Source of the DNA: Rhabditophanes sp. KR3021 | Lineage: Eukaryota > Nematoda > Chromadorea > Rhabditida > Alloionematidae | Length of the DNA stretch: 64,000 bases | Assembly: GCA_963281155.1 (NCBI GenBank) | Contig: CAUJLY010000004.1 | Location: 5,332,001-5,396,000 of the forward strand | Direction of reading: 5' to 3' | In this document: positions 1-11,263 of the stretch, piece after piece | How the letters are laid out: each line of letters begins with the position of its first letter | Numbering within the stretch: position 1 is the stretch's first letter | Made by a program: the position numbers and the translations under genes | The notes under the pieces: model-generated | Told to the model about the DNA's origin: nothing | Databases searched by the model: none | The model's input: only the letters and a program-made list of their open reading frames with translations

Positions 1-1131
1 GAATTCTGGATAAATATAGGATCTGATTATTTTCTCTGTAAAAGGAAAATAAGAAAGAATTGAATCGACTAAAAAACAGAGAAATCTGTCCCAATAGTTA
101 GAATTACTTTGATACTTTGATTCTGAAGCAATAAAATCCGTATTAATACTTTCCATTAGATTTTCATTTGATCCTTTTAAACATTGAACCACTTTTGTCT
201 CATATGTACTTAAATTAACAAATAATGCACCAATTTTAGCCATTTTTGTGAATTTATGTTCAGTACTCTCGCCATTATCGTATTGCAAAAATAATGGCAA
301 CGCATTTTTATCATCAATTTTTTTTCTCCAGTTGCTTAGCAAAGAATTAGGTATGAATTTACAAAGAGATTTTTGGGAATAACAATACTGGCTCATCATG
401 TTATTATCAGTAACAAGCTTATTTTCAAGTTGTTGCATTACATGTACAAAAAGTTTGAATGAATTGTTATTACTTCGAACTTTGAAATAGCCTCCTGCGG
501 TCATATTTTGTAGCAATCCTGAATCGGCTTCTGAATCCAACAAAACACTGGATTCTCCAACTAATTTTAACTCGCTTTTGGAATCTAATACTTCAAATAA
601 ATTTTGTCTCCAAATAGTATCACATTGAATCATCCAAAATTCTTTTGTGTGCTGAATCAGATAAGCAGCTAAAGCCGCCCGGAAATATTGAAACAATTGA
701 TACGTCCCTTCACCTCTTTTAAATTTACTTTCAAGAGCGGGCAAGTTAAATTTGTACACACGTATATGTGGAAAAGACGTTGCAATGATCTCTTTTGATA
801 GATCGTCAAACACGATAACTAATAATCTTTCATGAACTTTCTTCAACTTTTCCACATTGCACAAGAAGTTAAGAGTTATATTTATTGCATACTAAAAAGC
901 TTTAAAACATTCCAGTTGATATTTTACCTTATTTAGCATAATAACAGCAGGATCATTAACTTCTTTAATTATTTCTTTTAGACCATGTTGTCTGTCGAAG
1001 CTTTCCAAAGTAAGTAATTGTTTTGCATTTTGGATGAACGAGGAGGCATCGTAGACTATTGTAGCACGTCTATGAATATCATATGACAAAAAAATTAATA
1101 ATATCGAAATTAATACAAATCTAAGAGACAT
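1..1131 (-). CDS. Nucleotide-diphospho-sugar transferase-like protein (PF03407 type), 3' part cut by window edge
   Basis: Two exons, 1131-928 and 891-1, separated by a 36-nt GT-AG intron. The second exon stays open to the window edge. The true ATG is at 1131; the frame extends a little upstream but only through TTG. The N-terminus (MSLRFVLISILLIFLS) is a signal peptide or type II membrane anchor, so the protein probably acts in the Golgi or is secreted. Around residues 90-160 the stretch with FRAALAAYLIQ and FWMIQCDTIWRQNLFE resembles the PF03407 donor-binding region, where a D-x-(I/V)-W element stands in for the DxD motif. A Cys-containing C-terminal part follows. Family assignment is from motif resemblance only; acceptor and donor sugars are unknown. 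The short intron is typical of this genome. Confidence 0.55.
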
Positions 1132-1509
1132 CGTCGCGAATTCCAATAATACTAATATAATTTCTTATTTAATTAGTAGAATGATACAATCTTTGACCTG
1201 ATTTAAACTATTTAAATTTGTTTTGTACTCTCCAAACACAAATTAGCAAAAAAATTGATAAGTATTTATTGGAACAATTAAATGTCAAGCTTCATTAATT
1301 ATTTGATATTTTTAAAGCAATATCAAAATCCATAATAATAAACTAAGTGCAGTATTTTTGTAAGTTGCTATGTATTCCAATATTGGTTACTTGTTAAATA
1401 AAAAGAGGCTTTATTTAAAATAATCATAAGTTTATGAACATATCGAAATTTAGTGTATTTTTATTAATTGTGTACATTTTATTATGCTATCAATATATTT
1501 ACATGAATT

Positions 1510-3550
1510 CTAATAACTAAAATATGTTCTAGTTGTATTTGGGACAGTAAATGACTGACCAATACTACATTCTTCCGGACGAATAGAATTTGACATTACC
1601 GAATCATTAAAGTCTACCTCACTCTGATCATCGACTATACTTGGGTCGTATGAAAAATGGGGGACTTCCTAAAAGAATTTATGCTTAAGGTATTGATAGA
1701 AGTAGCAGGTGAATTTACTTTCATCATATTATAATTTGAAGGTTGTGCGTACATTTGCTTTGTCTGCATTTGGATTTGAGGGTCTGATTTTGAAAGTCTT
1801 GCAACTCTAGAGGCATCCCCGTCCGTTGAAAAGAAAACAAACGTTGTTATTAAAAGCGCTCCTAAACCCCCCATCAATAAAAATAAGACACCGACACATG
1901 TTAAATAAAATGAGTATCCATATTGTTTCTAAAAGTAAGTAATTGCCAATCATTTGTCACATTATAAACTTACTTCAAAGGTGTTTTGAATTCCGATTAA
2001 ATAACGTGATTCCAACATTTCAGCATTTATAACAAACACTGTTAATGCAATAGTTATGCATAGAACTTAATTGAAATTAAATAAAAGTTTAGTCAGCATT
2101 AACTTACATCCTAAGAATATAGCAATATCTAAGAAAATAGTTCCAATTTTTGCCAAATGTTGTTTTAAGTATTGAACAATGATTGCAACTAAAGCTAATG
2201 CACAGAAAGCAAATCCGATTAAAAGCAAAATGAGACACGCCTGGAACCATGAAGAACGTTATCATTAATGCAATAAATGTTTCATAATTTTAATATTTTT
2301 TTCAAACCGCGGTGACTGTGTACCTACTGCTTTTAGTACCTAGCTCATTCAAAATATTGATATTAGCTGAAAGGCATTTTATGTGTCATCATGCTTAAGC
2401 CCTAATTTAATTATTTATTTGATTCAGTTTCGCAACATCGCTTTCAATATTTGGTGTTATTGCTAGTTTAGAGGAAAAGCCTAGTGACCGATCCCAACCC
2501 TATATCAAAGAAATTAGACGAAGAATTGATGAATTGACAAAGAACAGGGGGAAGAAGAAGCAAGACAGGAATTAGTCAATATCTCAAAAAGGATTAATAA
2601 ATGAGTTCAAGCTAGCAACAAATGGGGTGAAACGTCTGCTTTGAATGGGGGTCATAACGTCTACTGCTTCATGGGTGAAAATAATAAAGCCTACTACGTC
2701 GGAATGACTAATGATAAAGATGGGAGATTTAGAAAGCACAAATGGGAAGCTGCACGTAGCGAGTTTAGAAATCGTAAGAAGAGTGAGGGGATTCCTAAGA
2801 TGTGGAAAGATTACACAAATGGAAAAGGACTTGTCAATGTTTTATGTTGGGAAGAATTATCTCAACGATTTGCCTCTATCATCGAAAGATCTTTAGTTGC
2901 TGCTGCCAAAGGATCAACTAATTCATCTGTTGGATCAGCATCTTACAGAATGCTCAATGTGCTTAACTTCCGTGGGATCAAGGAAATGGGATACTACCTG
3001 ATGCAACATACTCAACTTATGACATCGGCAAGTAAATGTTTCCAGAAAAGAAGGATCAGATAGCACAATTAATCCTTCAAGAGTTCCTAGATGACAACGA
3101 ACGTATTTGATTTAAGAAAGTCTTCATAATTGACTTATTTATCCGTATTTTTATCAATAAGATTGCCTTTTATCTGTTTTTTGACTCTTCTTTAAACTAA
3201 CTGAAATAAAATATAATTAGATAAAGCCATCAAAGGAAAAACTCGCCCTTATGCCATCCAAAAAAATATGGAGTACGCAGAAGTTTCTTCCTGCAATCTC
3301 CAATCAAAAGAAAACGACAAATATCTACTTTTTCATAGTAGTTAACTACATCATCGCTGAAAATATACCAGCATTGCTGAGACCCTGGGCAGTACATCCA
3401 GAGCCCAGATTGCACATACTGTCGGGCATCAGTATCTTCTGCAACTTGCCATGCCGGAGTCAATAGAGCAATAAATGTGAAGCAATTTGCAATTACTATG
3501 CTTCCAAAAGTTGCTAATTGAGCTTTGCCGAGGCGAGTTAGCCTATCCAT
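1510..3550 (-). CDS. Clc-like / claudin-like tetraspan membrane protein A
   Basis: Exons 3550-3329, 3290-3255, 2240-2108, 2065-1974, 1928-1719 and 1668-1510 give a 283-residue protein in one frame. The ATG directly follows TTTTTTTAG, consistent with trans-splicing. It has four hydrophobic segments: one at the N-terminus (IVIANCFTFIALLTPAWQV), two in the middle (CLILLLIGFAFCALALVAII; the segment ending INAEML), and one after YGYSFYLTC. The first loop carries the claudin-like W...GLW..C...C pattern. This fits the nematode Clc-like family of junction or channel-associated tetraspanners. The tail is Ser/Asn-rich and cytoplasmic. The intron 3254-2241 only keeps frame if its donor is ATG|GCATAAGG, a GC-AG intron, and it holds a nuclease relic. 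The paralogue lies immediately upstream. Confidence 0.8.
2330..3175 (+). pseudogene. Intronic GIY-YIG nuclease-like relic, copy 1
   Basis: It lies inside the 1,014-nt intron of Clc-like gene A, on the opposite strand. An ORF open from about 2605 to 3063 contains VYCFMGENNKAYYVGMT followed by an R and an H (GRFRKH), the GIY-YIG order of Y, YxG, R and H. Next come KMWKDYTNGKGLV and a TNSSVGSASY block. The I-W-G-G spacing and the later TN...G..Y block resemble the metazoan LEM-3/ANKLE1 nuclease type. After about 3030 the C-terminal module (LPEKKDQIAQLILQEF) continues in another frame, so this copy has a frameshift. A Lys/Arg-rich segment lies upstream at 2490-2570. I see no reverse transcriptase or transposase. 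Confidence 0.6.
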
Positions 3551-4068
3551 ATCTAAAAAAATATTAACTTTAAAAAATGTCACATGCACAAAAGTGAAGG
3601 TTGAAAGAAGTTACGAGCAATGTCAAACGGTAATTAGAATTTCGATTATACTGCTTTTTATTTATTTTACATTCAAAAATGTACATGGTAAGGGAAAGAG
3701 GTAGTGGTGCAAAGAGAAGAAATTGTTATTAACAAGGATAAAACTTTTATTTTGGTAGTAGTGTCGAATTGAAATATTTATTGTGTATGCGTAATGGTAA
3801 CCAAAATACATGCATCAACAGAATTAGTCTACTAGGTGGTAGTGTTGATCGCGATGTGGGTCATGCGATAAGGCATAAATATAACTTTTGTTATACTTCA
3901 AGGTATAGAAGAAAAAGTTTAGTTAATTATAATTTGACAAAGGATCGGAATTTATATTACATAAGACTCACAACAATAAATTAATGCATATACGTGTATA
4001 TTCTTTTTATTTATAATAATTTATATATTTTACATCCATAATTCGACAAACATAAATTTAAGTGATAT

Positions 4069-6378
4069 TTAGTATGATCTAGGTACGTGTGAAAAATCTT
4101 GCATCCTATAGTCAAAACTTCCAGCAATGGATCCTTGATCTGTAAAACTGCCACCACCATATCTTTGCGTAGGTTGCGAATAAAATTGATCATTAGGGTT
4201 ATTATAACATCTAAATCCACTACCTCCACCCATTGTTTCGCGGTTGTAGTTTTCAATTTGAACAGGTTTGTCACGGCATTTTAAAATAAAATGTATAAGA
4301 GCAAGTATGAAAGCAAGTGTGTAAAAAATTGAACCAATAACCTGGAAGACAAATTTAAATATAATTATTTATCAGGATCCCCGGATTAGTGATAGTGATA
4401 ATGATCTCACGATGTGATAGGAATAGTGGTCTCACAATGCGGTAGGGATAGTGATATCACTTTTGATTTTTTGAAAATGATAATATCACTAATGGTCATT
4501 TTAGTGTTTTTATAATTTATGTATCAAAATAAGTATAATTGCCTATAAAACATCTATTTTCAATAATGTAAAGAACGACATAACTTAAAGTAGATAAGCT
4601 ATCTCTTGAACATATTTATTATTACTTATATTAAAAGTGTGATCACTTATATAAGAGTGATATCACTTTTTCATAGTAAGATCGCTTATTACTATCACTT
4701 TAGGAAAATCTTATTATCACTATCACTTTGATGGACTTTTGAAAATCGGAGATCCTGATTATTTAGTATTTTAGTTAACAATGTATATGTTAAAAATTGA
4801 ATTTAAGCAGACTGTTACCAACAGTTAGTTTTTTAAGGCATTGTACTTTAAAATTTTAATAAGCTGTATGATGGTAAGAGTTTGTCATTTGAACGAAGTG
4901 ACAAGGATGTAGTTTCTGGTTAGTTTTGATCCATGCTATTGTATCTTACGTATTTTAAGTGGCTCTAAGAAAGTTGGTCAACTACAGGAAAAAGTTTCCT
5001 CTGATTCCAATGAGATTTCTACAAAAGACGATAAGTCATGTGATGTCTATTTGCTAATTGACTCATCATCTAATTGGAACTTCGCTAGGACAGTGGATGG
5101 AATCTTTTATATTGGACAATGAATCAATGTAAAGCAAGACGGAGACTCACAGATATCGCTACAACTTTGATGTTAAGTGGGGATATGTTCTTGATAGAAA
5201 AAAGGTCTTCCATAAGTTAGTCAAGGTAGGAAACCATTAACGGTCATCAAGAAGACCTATTCCTCAAAAAAAATTGGTGAGAATATTGAATATATCTTGA
5301 TTAATGCCTTTTGCAATCAAGTGACTAATTCTAGAAACCCATCTTTAGAATGTGTACATGAATCTAGAGAAGAACAGTCAAGTGCCAAATTAATTCCAAA
5401 AGACTTTTCTGTGTGTGCACCGATTGAATATATTTGAAAGTATTAGTTCCCTTTTTATATGTGTGATTAAAAAAGTTGTTATTTATTCAAACTATCTGGA
5501 ATAAAAATAATTATTTAAGTTACTTAAAGAATGACTTACACCTGAAGGACAAATGAATATCCCATATGTTTCTCGTAGATACCAGACACGGATACATGGA
5601 AAAATCTATATTCTACCATGTGGGAATAAAATGAGAATATTATGCAAACGACTGTGTTGATTACACAAGCTAAACCTATAGAACTAGTAAAAAACATTGA
5701 GGAACATCTTGAAGCTGGTTGATAAAAAGTTATGCAATATGAAAAAAGTCCAAGGAATCCACTTAATTGGGCGCACAAAATTGCAATTAGTAATTTTCTT
5801 TGCCATAATTCTTTCCTAAAAAAATTAAAAAAAATATTAATTTTTTAAGTAACTTGTACCAATAAAGTAATTTTAAACAATTTAGAATGATTTAATTTAT
5901 AAATTCATTTCAAACTCGATTTCATTATTTTAACATTTTCCAATAGAGATAAACCTTCTTACGAGGTCAACATACCCAGGTGTTCGAAAGTTGACAACTT
6001 CAGATGAAGTATAAAAGTTGTAATCAGATTCAGAAAAAGTATATACACATGTATACATTCCTGCCGGCCTATAATTTAAATATGAATTAAATCCATTGCT
6101 CTTGAAACTCTCAGTAGATATACGTTGTTGAGGATTAAAATATTAATCACATAAATTACCTACCTTGTTTGGCAATTTATCCAGAGACCATTTTCAACCC
6201 ATTGTTGTAATTCCTATCAAAGTCATAAATACATATTTAATGGAAAACTTACCCTTAAATAGACAACTTGCCACGAAGGAGTACAAATAGATACAAAACA
6301 TAATATTAATCCGATAACTGCACATATACAAGCTGGTACTAATATGGTACATTGAAAATTAGGATTCCTTTTTAGCAT
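4069..6378 (-). CDS. Clc-like / claudin-like tetraspan membrane protein B
   Basis: Five exons (6378-6253, 6213-6164, 6068-5976, 5815-5542, 4341-4069) encode 271 residues in frame. TM1 lies in VPACICAVIGLILCFVSI and is followed by TPSWQVV and GLWINC, the same landmarks as in paralogue A. TM2 and TM3 are in exon 4, and TM4 starts in exon 5 (IGSIFYTLAFILALIHF). The tail is Gly/Tyr/Ser-rich (MGGGSGFRCYNN) and ends HVPRSY. A and B are tandem paralogues with matching domain order. The last intron is expanded to 1.2 kb by a MITE-like insertion and a GIY-YIG relic; the other introns are 36-160 nt. The Clc-like family is known mainly from nematodes; the function of this member is unknown. Confidence 0.82.
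4371..4759. mobile_element. MITE-like element with terminal inverted repeats and TATTT target duplication
   Basis: The left end starts ATCAGGATCCCCGGATTAG and the right end, read on the other strand, starts ATCAGGATCTCCGAT. Both then run into GTGATAGTGATAAT, so the imperfect inverted termini extend about 50 bp. The pentamer TATTT flanks both ends (4366-4370 and 4760-4764). The 389-bp interior is noncoding and rich in TATCACT/AGTGATA motifs in both orientations. It sits in the last intron of Clc-like gene B, next to a nuclease relic. A short non-autonomous DNA transposon is the simplest reading; the superfamily is unknown. Confidence 0.75.
4830..5440 (+). pseudogene. Intronic GIY-YIG nuclease-like relic, copy 2
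   Basis: Lies in the last intron of Clc-like gene B, antisense to it. One frame contains CDVYLLIDSSSNWNF followed by GIFYIGQ, a VYxLxD...FYIGQ arrangement like the start of a LEM-3-type GIY-YIG domain, then a stop. Further on, IGENIEYILINAFCNQVTNS matches the recurrent C-terminal module of the other copies. Several stops and frame changes mark it as non-functional. The 5' part (about 4835-4870) resembles the 5' ends of copies 1, 6 and 7, with GTACTT and ATTAGCTG-like words. Confidence 0.5.
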
Positions 6379-6809
6379 TTTAGACTTTTTAAACCTATTT
6401 AACTGATTTTTGCATCAATAAACAACCAGTCACGTGGCATGCACCTTTATGGCTATTGTTAGTTAGACGAAGTCAATCTTTTAATAAAGTCCGCTTTGGT
6501 CAATTTTGTATGGCTGAGGTATAGAGCAAGATAAGTAAAGATGAGATCTGAAACAAAAATGTGACCTTGAGAATAACAACATGATCACATGCAAATCGTC
6601 CTTGTAATAATTGATTAAACATTTTGTTTGTTCAAAAACAGTGTAATATTACCTAATTAAATAATCGAAATGAAAATGATTAATCATGACGTAACTTGGC
6701 ATTTTTTTCGAATAATTTGTCAAATTAGTGTGCAATGATTTGGCAAGTGTACCATACTAATTTGTCAGAAAAATCGTCAACGGACAGGTTTATAGGTTAA
6801 CTTTTGGGG

Positions 6810-6818
6810 TATATAAGT
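6810..6818 (+). promoter_or_regulatory. TATA box of the Pro-rich secreted protein gene
   Basis: The run GTATATAAG lies about 40 bp upstream of the ATG at 6858, a fitting distance for a short 5' UTR. The preceding 70 bp hold two copies of an AATTTGTCA-like word around TTGGCAAGTGT. Prediction by position and sequence only. Confidence 0.4.
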
Positions 6819-6857
6819 AAAATATATTTCTAAAAACGCAGGTAGCCATTTGTTATA

Positions 6858-7311
6858 ATGAATTCTAAATCATCTACTATTTCTCAACTCTTTTCGATCA
6901 AACGGAGTACGTTATTAATTGTTGGAGTAATCTTTGTCTCTCTGTGGTATGTTATTTCCATAAATTAGCATATTTATTAACGCTTTTATTGGCAGGAGTG
7001 AAGCAAACTGTGGTGGATATGGAAGACCTGTTGAAATAATGCCTCCTCCAATGGAAGAACCACAATCATCTTATCAACGTCCACCTCCACCATACCAAAG
7101 ACCCCCTCAAGTTGTTGAGGTTACGGAAGTTGAAATCCCTGTTGTCGCTGAAGCAATGCCCGCTCCTCCACCTCCACAACCGGAAGAGTTCAATATGCCA
7201 CCACAAAGGGGATATAACAGACCACCACCAATGAACTACGAAAGAACAGGGGGATATGAACGACCATCATCTTACGGACGTCCCCGTGGTTACGACAGAG
7301 GTTTCCCATAG
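6858..7311 (+). CDS. Secreted Pro/Tyr/Arg-rich protein
   Basis: Two exons joined across a 49-nt intron (about 6947-6995) give MNSKSSTISQLFSIKRS then a hydrophobic signal segment (TLLIVGVIFVSLW) and the junction SEANCGGYGRP. The mature part is rich in Pro, Tyr, Gln and Arg with short repeats such as YQRPPPPYQRPP and repeated GYxRP. It ends RGYDRGFP. No conserved domain is visible. Such low-complexity secreted proteins are common in nematode cuticle or gland products, but that role is inferred. A TATA box lies just upstream and an AATAAA-like signal just downstream. It is divergent from Clc-like gene B. Confidence 0.7.
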
Positions 7312-7462
7312 GCATATAAATTTATTTTGTTCGCTTATTTCAATACCTGTCTAATAAAAGTGCATTTAAAAATCATTATAAATTCTTTATTACAAGCCCA
7401 AAACAAGTTACAACACTTTTTGAAAATACATTTTATAATAACTCTCATCATAATAACATGGT

Positions 7463-7732
7463 TCAATCAAGAAACAATTTGTGCTTTGTGCGGAAATTTC
7501 GTGTTGGTGACATTCGTTGGAACATTTTGGAATACAAACGAGGATAAGCTGAACGAAGTTTTTTGATAAATTCCATTTTATCAATAGGTAATATTTTTGA
7601 TTTGAAATTAGATGCTTCCTTAGCTCCAATAGTTTGTTCATGTGGTTTCTGAGTACATGAATGCTGAATTAGAATAGAAAAAGTTATTATACAAATAAAG
7701 TACTTTTTAACAAGAAAAGAAAATAAATTCAT
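7463..7732 (-). CDS. Small secreted basic peptide (89 aa), unknown family
   Basis: Single exon. I chose the ATG at 7732, because the upstream extension has no signal-like context. The N-terminus (MNLFSFLVKKYFICIITFSI) is a clear signal peptide. The mature peptide is basic (KLRSAYPRLYSKMFQRM, ending RTKHKLFLD). It has no recognised domain. It is convergent with the Pro-rich gene and is the first of four small secreted peptides on this strand, which may form a local lineage-specific cluster. Confidence 0.5.
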   Translation of the reverse strand: MNLFSFLVKKYFICIITFSILIQHSCTQKPHEQTIGAKEASNFKSKILPIDKMEFIKKLRSAYPRLYSKMFQRMSPTRNFRTKHKLFLD

Positions 7733-7759
7733 ATTTTGAAAAGGAAATTGACAGGAATG

Positions 7760-8377
7760 ACCCAATATGCCAATTCAAGTTGGCATTGATATAATAAAAG
7801 TTGTGCCAATTTAGCTACTTGTAATCATGTTAGACAGCACTCGTTCTTTGGAGGGTAATAAGCAATATACAAAATAATTATTCATTCTTTATGAAAAAGT
7901 ATACAGTCTCGAAATTATTGTATTCGATGGTTATTTAATAAAAATATTTCAACAACAAATAATAAATTCAATTATCTAATTATTTGTTTTCTTAAAATTC
8001 CAAAAGAAAGTGTACAAGTATTGCATTTATTTTGAAGAAGACATCTTTTATTCCCAATATCATCTATTTTCAACTTTAATGGACATGAGTATAAATTTTT
8101 ATTAACGAATATATTCATTCCATCACACAAATAATATAATACATCATAATGAATATAACATAATGTAAATATATGATTATGTAATACTATATTGATATTA
8201 TAGTAGACATCACTAACCAATTTTAAGTTGTCAAAAAGTTAAATGAAGAACACTACTTAAATATTCAATCAACTAAAGTTAAAAATATATAATTTATCTT
8301 TAAGCTTTTAGCAATAAATGAATTGGAAACTAAAACATTTTATTTAAAAAGAATATTAAATTAAAAGGTTACATAAT
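7760..8377. other. Intergenic stretch with one doubtful minus-strand ORF
   Basis: About 600 bp between two small secreted-peptide genes. A minus-strand frame at 7972-8220 has several Cys residues (CPLKLKIDDIGNKRC) but no ATG-signal context and no clear acceptor. I see no supported gene. Confidence 0.4.
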
Positions 8378-8635
8378 TTAACGATGATTTGGAGGCGCAA
8401 AATTTTCTTTATGTACATGTTGTCCGTTTTCTGTATTATGTAGATGTTCTTCGTGTTCAACGGAATCAAAGGCAGAATCTCCATGCTCATTTTTAGCACT
8501 GTGGATGTGAGAAAAGCGATTTAATAGTTTTTGGTCAATACCACTATTGTCTAATAGGGACCGAGTATGAACATCTATTTGAGATGTTTGAAAAAATAAA
8601 TTTAAAATAACAAATATAAGTAGAGTAAAGTGCAT
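8378..8635 (-). CDS. Small secreted His-rich peptide (85 aa)
   Basis: Single exon from ATG 8635. The signal peptide MHFTLLIFVILNLFFQTSQ is followed by a polar region with a His-rich acidic stretch (SVEHEEHLHNTENGQHVHKE). The His clusters could bind metal ions, which is inference. No homologous domain is recognised. It belongs to the local set of small secreted peptide genes. Confidence 0.55.
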   Translation of the reverse strand: MHFTLLIFVILNLFFQTSQIDVHTRSLLDNSGIDQKLLNRFSHIHSAKNEHGDSAFDSVEHEEHLHNTENGQHVHKENFAPPNHR

Positions 8636-8916
8636 TAGATAGAAGTAATTTGATTAGTTGAAGAAGGTTCGTTTGTGGTGTTTTAAGTAATATGATCAAT
8701 TTAGACAGCTTCACCTGATTCCTGGGTAATCTAACTGCGACAGTTAAAATAGGCTGAGTTTTTTAAAAGTGTTGACTTTTGTGGTAGGAAGGTTGTTTCC
8801 CTGAAACAGGTTTCTCTCGACAGTAATTACCAGGGTTTCAGTATTTTATGATAATCATAAAAAGAAGAATTTTTATAGAATTGATATTTTTAGACACACT
8901 TGATTAATTGACGAAT

Positions 8917-9114
8917 CTACTTTTTACCATAAGAGTTATAGTGTGGTTGATATCCATAATTGTTAGAGTATTGCTGAGGCCAATGGCCTTTGCGAGAACC
9001 CTTCCGTCCATGATGTTCGTGAGATCCAGAGGATGAAGAACTATGACCATGCCATTTTTTCCCATAAACAAAATAAAGAATCATAAATAATAAGACGAAC
9101 ACTTTAATTAACAT
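8917..9114 (-). CDS. Small secreted His/Ser/Gly-rich peptide (65 aa)
   Basis: Single exon. The frame opens from a GTG, but the ATG at 9114 starts a good signal peptide (MLIKVFVLLFMILYFVYG). The mature part has a WHGHSSSSSGSHEHHG block, a basic patch (GRKGSRKGHW) and a Tyr-rich tail (NNYGYQPHYNSYGKK). This resembles short antimicrobial-like or cuticle-like peptides, but the function is unknown. Confidence 0.6.
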   Translation of the reverse strand: MLIKVFVLLFMILYFVYGKKWHGHSSSSSGSHEHHGRKGSRKGHWPQQYSNNYGYQPHYNSYGKK

Positions 9115-9398
9115 TTTTGCCACTTAACAAATTTAGTCCAAATTTAGTCGAATATATGTATAATAAAGATGATTTAATGTGTCTTTTATATCCACTATGC
9201 AAGGGTTAATTTGCTAAATCGAATAATACACTTGGCGAATAATAAAATTACACATTCATAATAACTTGTGCTACTTTCTGATTTTTATTAAGTTGTTTTG
9301 TTAGTTAAACAATTCAAACTTCAAACAATTAACAATTCTGACGTGTTTATGACATTGACAAATGTAAGAATGTTATGTTTCTATTTCATATTATATGA

Positions 9399-9608
9399 TC
9401 AAATATGAGGTTGATAAACAAAAACGGGCACTTGATGTTTACGATGAGCAGAGTGGTTAAGATTCTTTAATGCACTTTTCCAGCTCTTTCTAATATCTTT
9501 CTCATGAGATCCAAACCCATGTTTCTTATAATACTTGTGTGATGGCTTACTATAAATCAAACAAAACAAAATAGACACAATTAAAATAACACAAAGAACA
9601 ATTTTCAT
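9399..9608 (-). CDS. Small secreted basic His/Lys-rich peptide (69 aa)
   Basis: Single exon from ATG 9608. The signal peptide MKIVLCVILIVSILFCLIYS precedes a basic mature region (KPSHKYYKKHGFGSHEKD ... SAHRKHQ) ending in VPVFVYQPHI. No domain is recognised. It shares layout and composition with the peptide at 8917-9114, so a shared origin by duplication is possible. Confidence 0.6.
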   Translation of the reverse strand: MKIVLCVILIVSILFCLIYSKPSHKYYKKHGFGSHEKDIRKSWKSALKNLNHSAHRKHQVPVFVYQPHI

Positions 9609-9639
9609 AGCGCAATAGATAACTTATACTTTAATTTTT

Positions 9640-10534
9640 TAAAAATAGTCTTTAAATACACCTCAAGGAACCTTGAATTAACCGAAAAATTATGTTCAAT
9701 CAGGAAGTGTGTTAAAAATTATTTAACATACTTTTACAAATCTTCACATTCCCTCAAATTAATTGATATAATTTTTATACTATTCATCAAATAGTTTTCG
9801 CTAAGCAGATTTAATTTTTCGCATTCATTTAATAGGTTTACTTATATTTGGGAATACAAATGACGTATGTTAAAATGGTTTCTTCCAGTTCATTAAACTT
9901 AATTCAATTTGATAAGAAATAAAATTAAAAACTAAACTAAAAATCATACTTCTACGACAGCGTATTTATTCTAACAATCTATCAAAAAGCTATATTACGT
10001 AGAACCTAATTATTTTGGCATAAGTGGCATAACTAGTTGTAAAAGTTTGTTGGTCCCTGTCCATAATTTTCCTTCCACAATGGTATATTTGTAAATGAAA
10101 TACAAATAACAAAAGCAGTGGAAGGAAATATGTTTTGGAGAATATTTAAACTTTGTTTGTTTTGTAACAAAATGTAAGAAGGAATATTTAAAAGAACGAT
10201 ATGCTATTATTAGGCAATTTTGAGTGATTGTGTGAGATGATTGACAAAACCAAAACATTTAATATTTTGATACTTGGTCAAAAACAGCTATTTTAAATAT
10301 GTAAATTGTAGAAAGTAAAATACAGAGGAGCACTTTATTAAAAAATATACGCAACATAAATTTAAAGCTTTAGCTAGAATATTACTTTAAAGAACAATAG
10401 CCTTTAAATGTATCTTTTTTTATGATAAATAATTAAGAAACTCAATAATTAAATCGAAAATAATATTTTAAAGTAACATAAAACCCGGATTTTGAATACG
10501 AAAAGAAATTACATTAATACATTTTTGTCCAGCT
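9640..10534. other. Stretch without recognisable gene downstream of the RGS gene
   Basis: AT-rich. A minus-strand open frame at 10010-10258 lacks a convincing start, signal peptide or domain. Part is probably 3' UTR of the RGS gene. Confidence 0.5.
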
Positions 10535-10990
10535 TCATGAGAATGAAACAACTGAATGATTTTCTTTTCGTGGGGGTTTTTCGCTTTCACGGACCTCGTT
10601 TGTTGAAGAGTAATTATTGGTACTGCTGTATGGCTTGCTAGGATTTGTTGTTGCCGTACCTGATTGCGGAGATAGCGCATTATTGGAGTTGTTTGGATGG
10701 ATAACATTGCCGCAATATGCTCCACCACCATAAGGAGTTCCTAGATTTGGACTTGATGACATGTTAATATTACCTATAGATTGGCACATAGCCGAGGCAT
10801 TACTATTAGAAGTCGTGCTGTTACAAATATTATTCGAAGATCCTTGCGCAAAAGTTGCACCTTGATTAATAGCATGAGTTGATGGTGTTATATGACTATT
10901 ATTGACATTATCTCGTTTTATGACATTTTGAGCGAATCCTGTTATATTTGGGAAGCGAATCATCTCTCTAGCTACTTTGACTGGAGCCTG
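10535..10990 (-). CDS. Probable alternative or distal terminal exon of the RGS gene
   Basis: The frame opens right after a good acceptor (GGCATTTCAG at 10991) and has no ATG-type start of its own, so it is an exon. It encodes about 151 residues: APVKVAREMIRFPNITGF, then a long Asn/Ser/Thr/Gly-rich low-complexity stretch ending HSVVSFS. It lies 274 bp beyond the first possible stop of the RGS gene at 11264. It would be reached if the preceding exon used an internal donor, or by skipping that exon. No domain is visible. It could instead be the last exon of an independent gene. Confidence 0.4.
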   Translation of the reverse strand, partial: QAPVKVAREMIRFPNITGFAQNVIKRDNVNNSHITPSTHAINQGATFAQGSSNNICNSTTSNSNASAMCQSIGNINMSSSPNLGTPYGGGAYCGNVIHPNNSNNALSPQSGTATTNPSKPYSSTNNYSSTNEVRESEKPPRKENHSVVSFS

Positions 10991-11263
10991 AAATGCCAAA
11001 TGTTAGTAACTAGTAAAAATTAAGTTGCAAACGTTTTCAGAAGGGCTTATTAACATATTTTAAAAATAAAGATGTTATGTCTCCAACTATGCACACTTTC
11101 CTCAAGTAATATTTATGAAAACGTCATTACTTTATGTTAAACATTTAAAATCAGCAAAAAATAGATAGAAATAAATATACATTGAAAAAATACTGCACCA
11201 TGCAAATAGAGTTATGTTAAGATAAATGTTATGGTGGCATATACAAATCTGTTGTCTAAGAAA

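Noticed and set aside
7972..8220. Cys-containing 82-residue minus-strand frame
   Set aside because: Starts from TTG with an in-frame stop just upstream and no acceptor; not supported as a gene.
10010..10258. 82-residue minus-strand open frame
   Set aside because: No signal peptide, motif or splice context. Probably chance in AT-rich DNA or 3' UTR.
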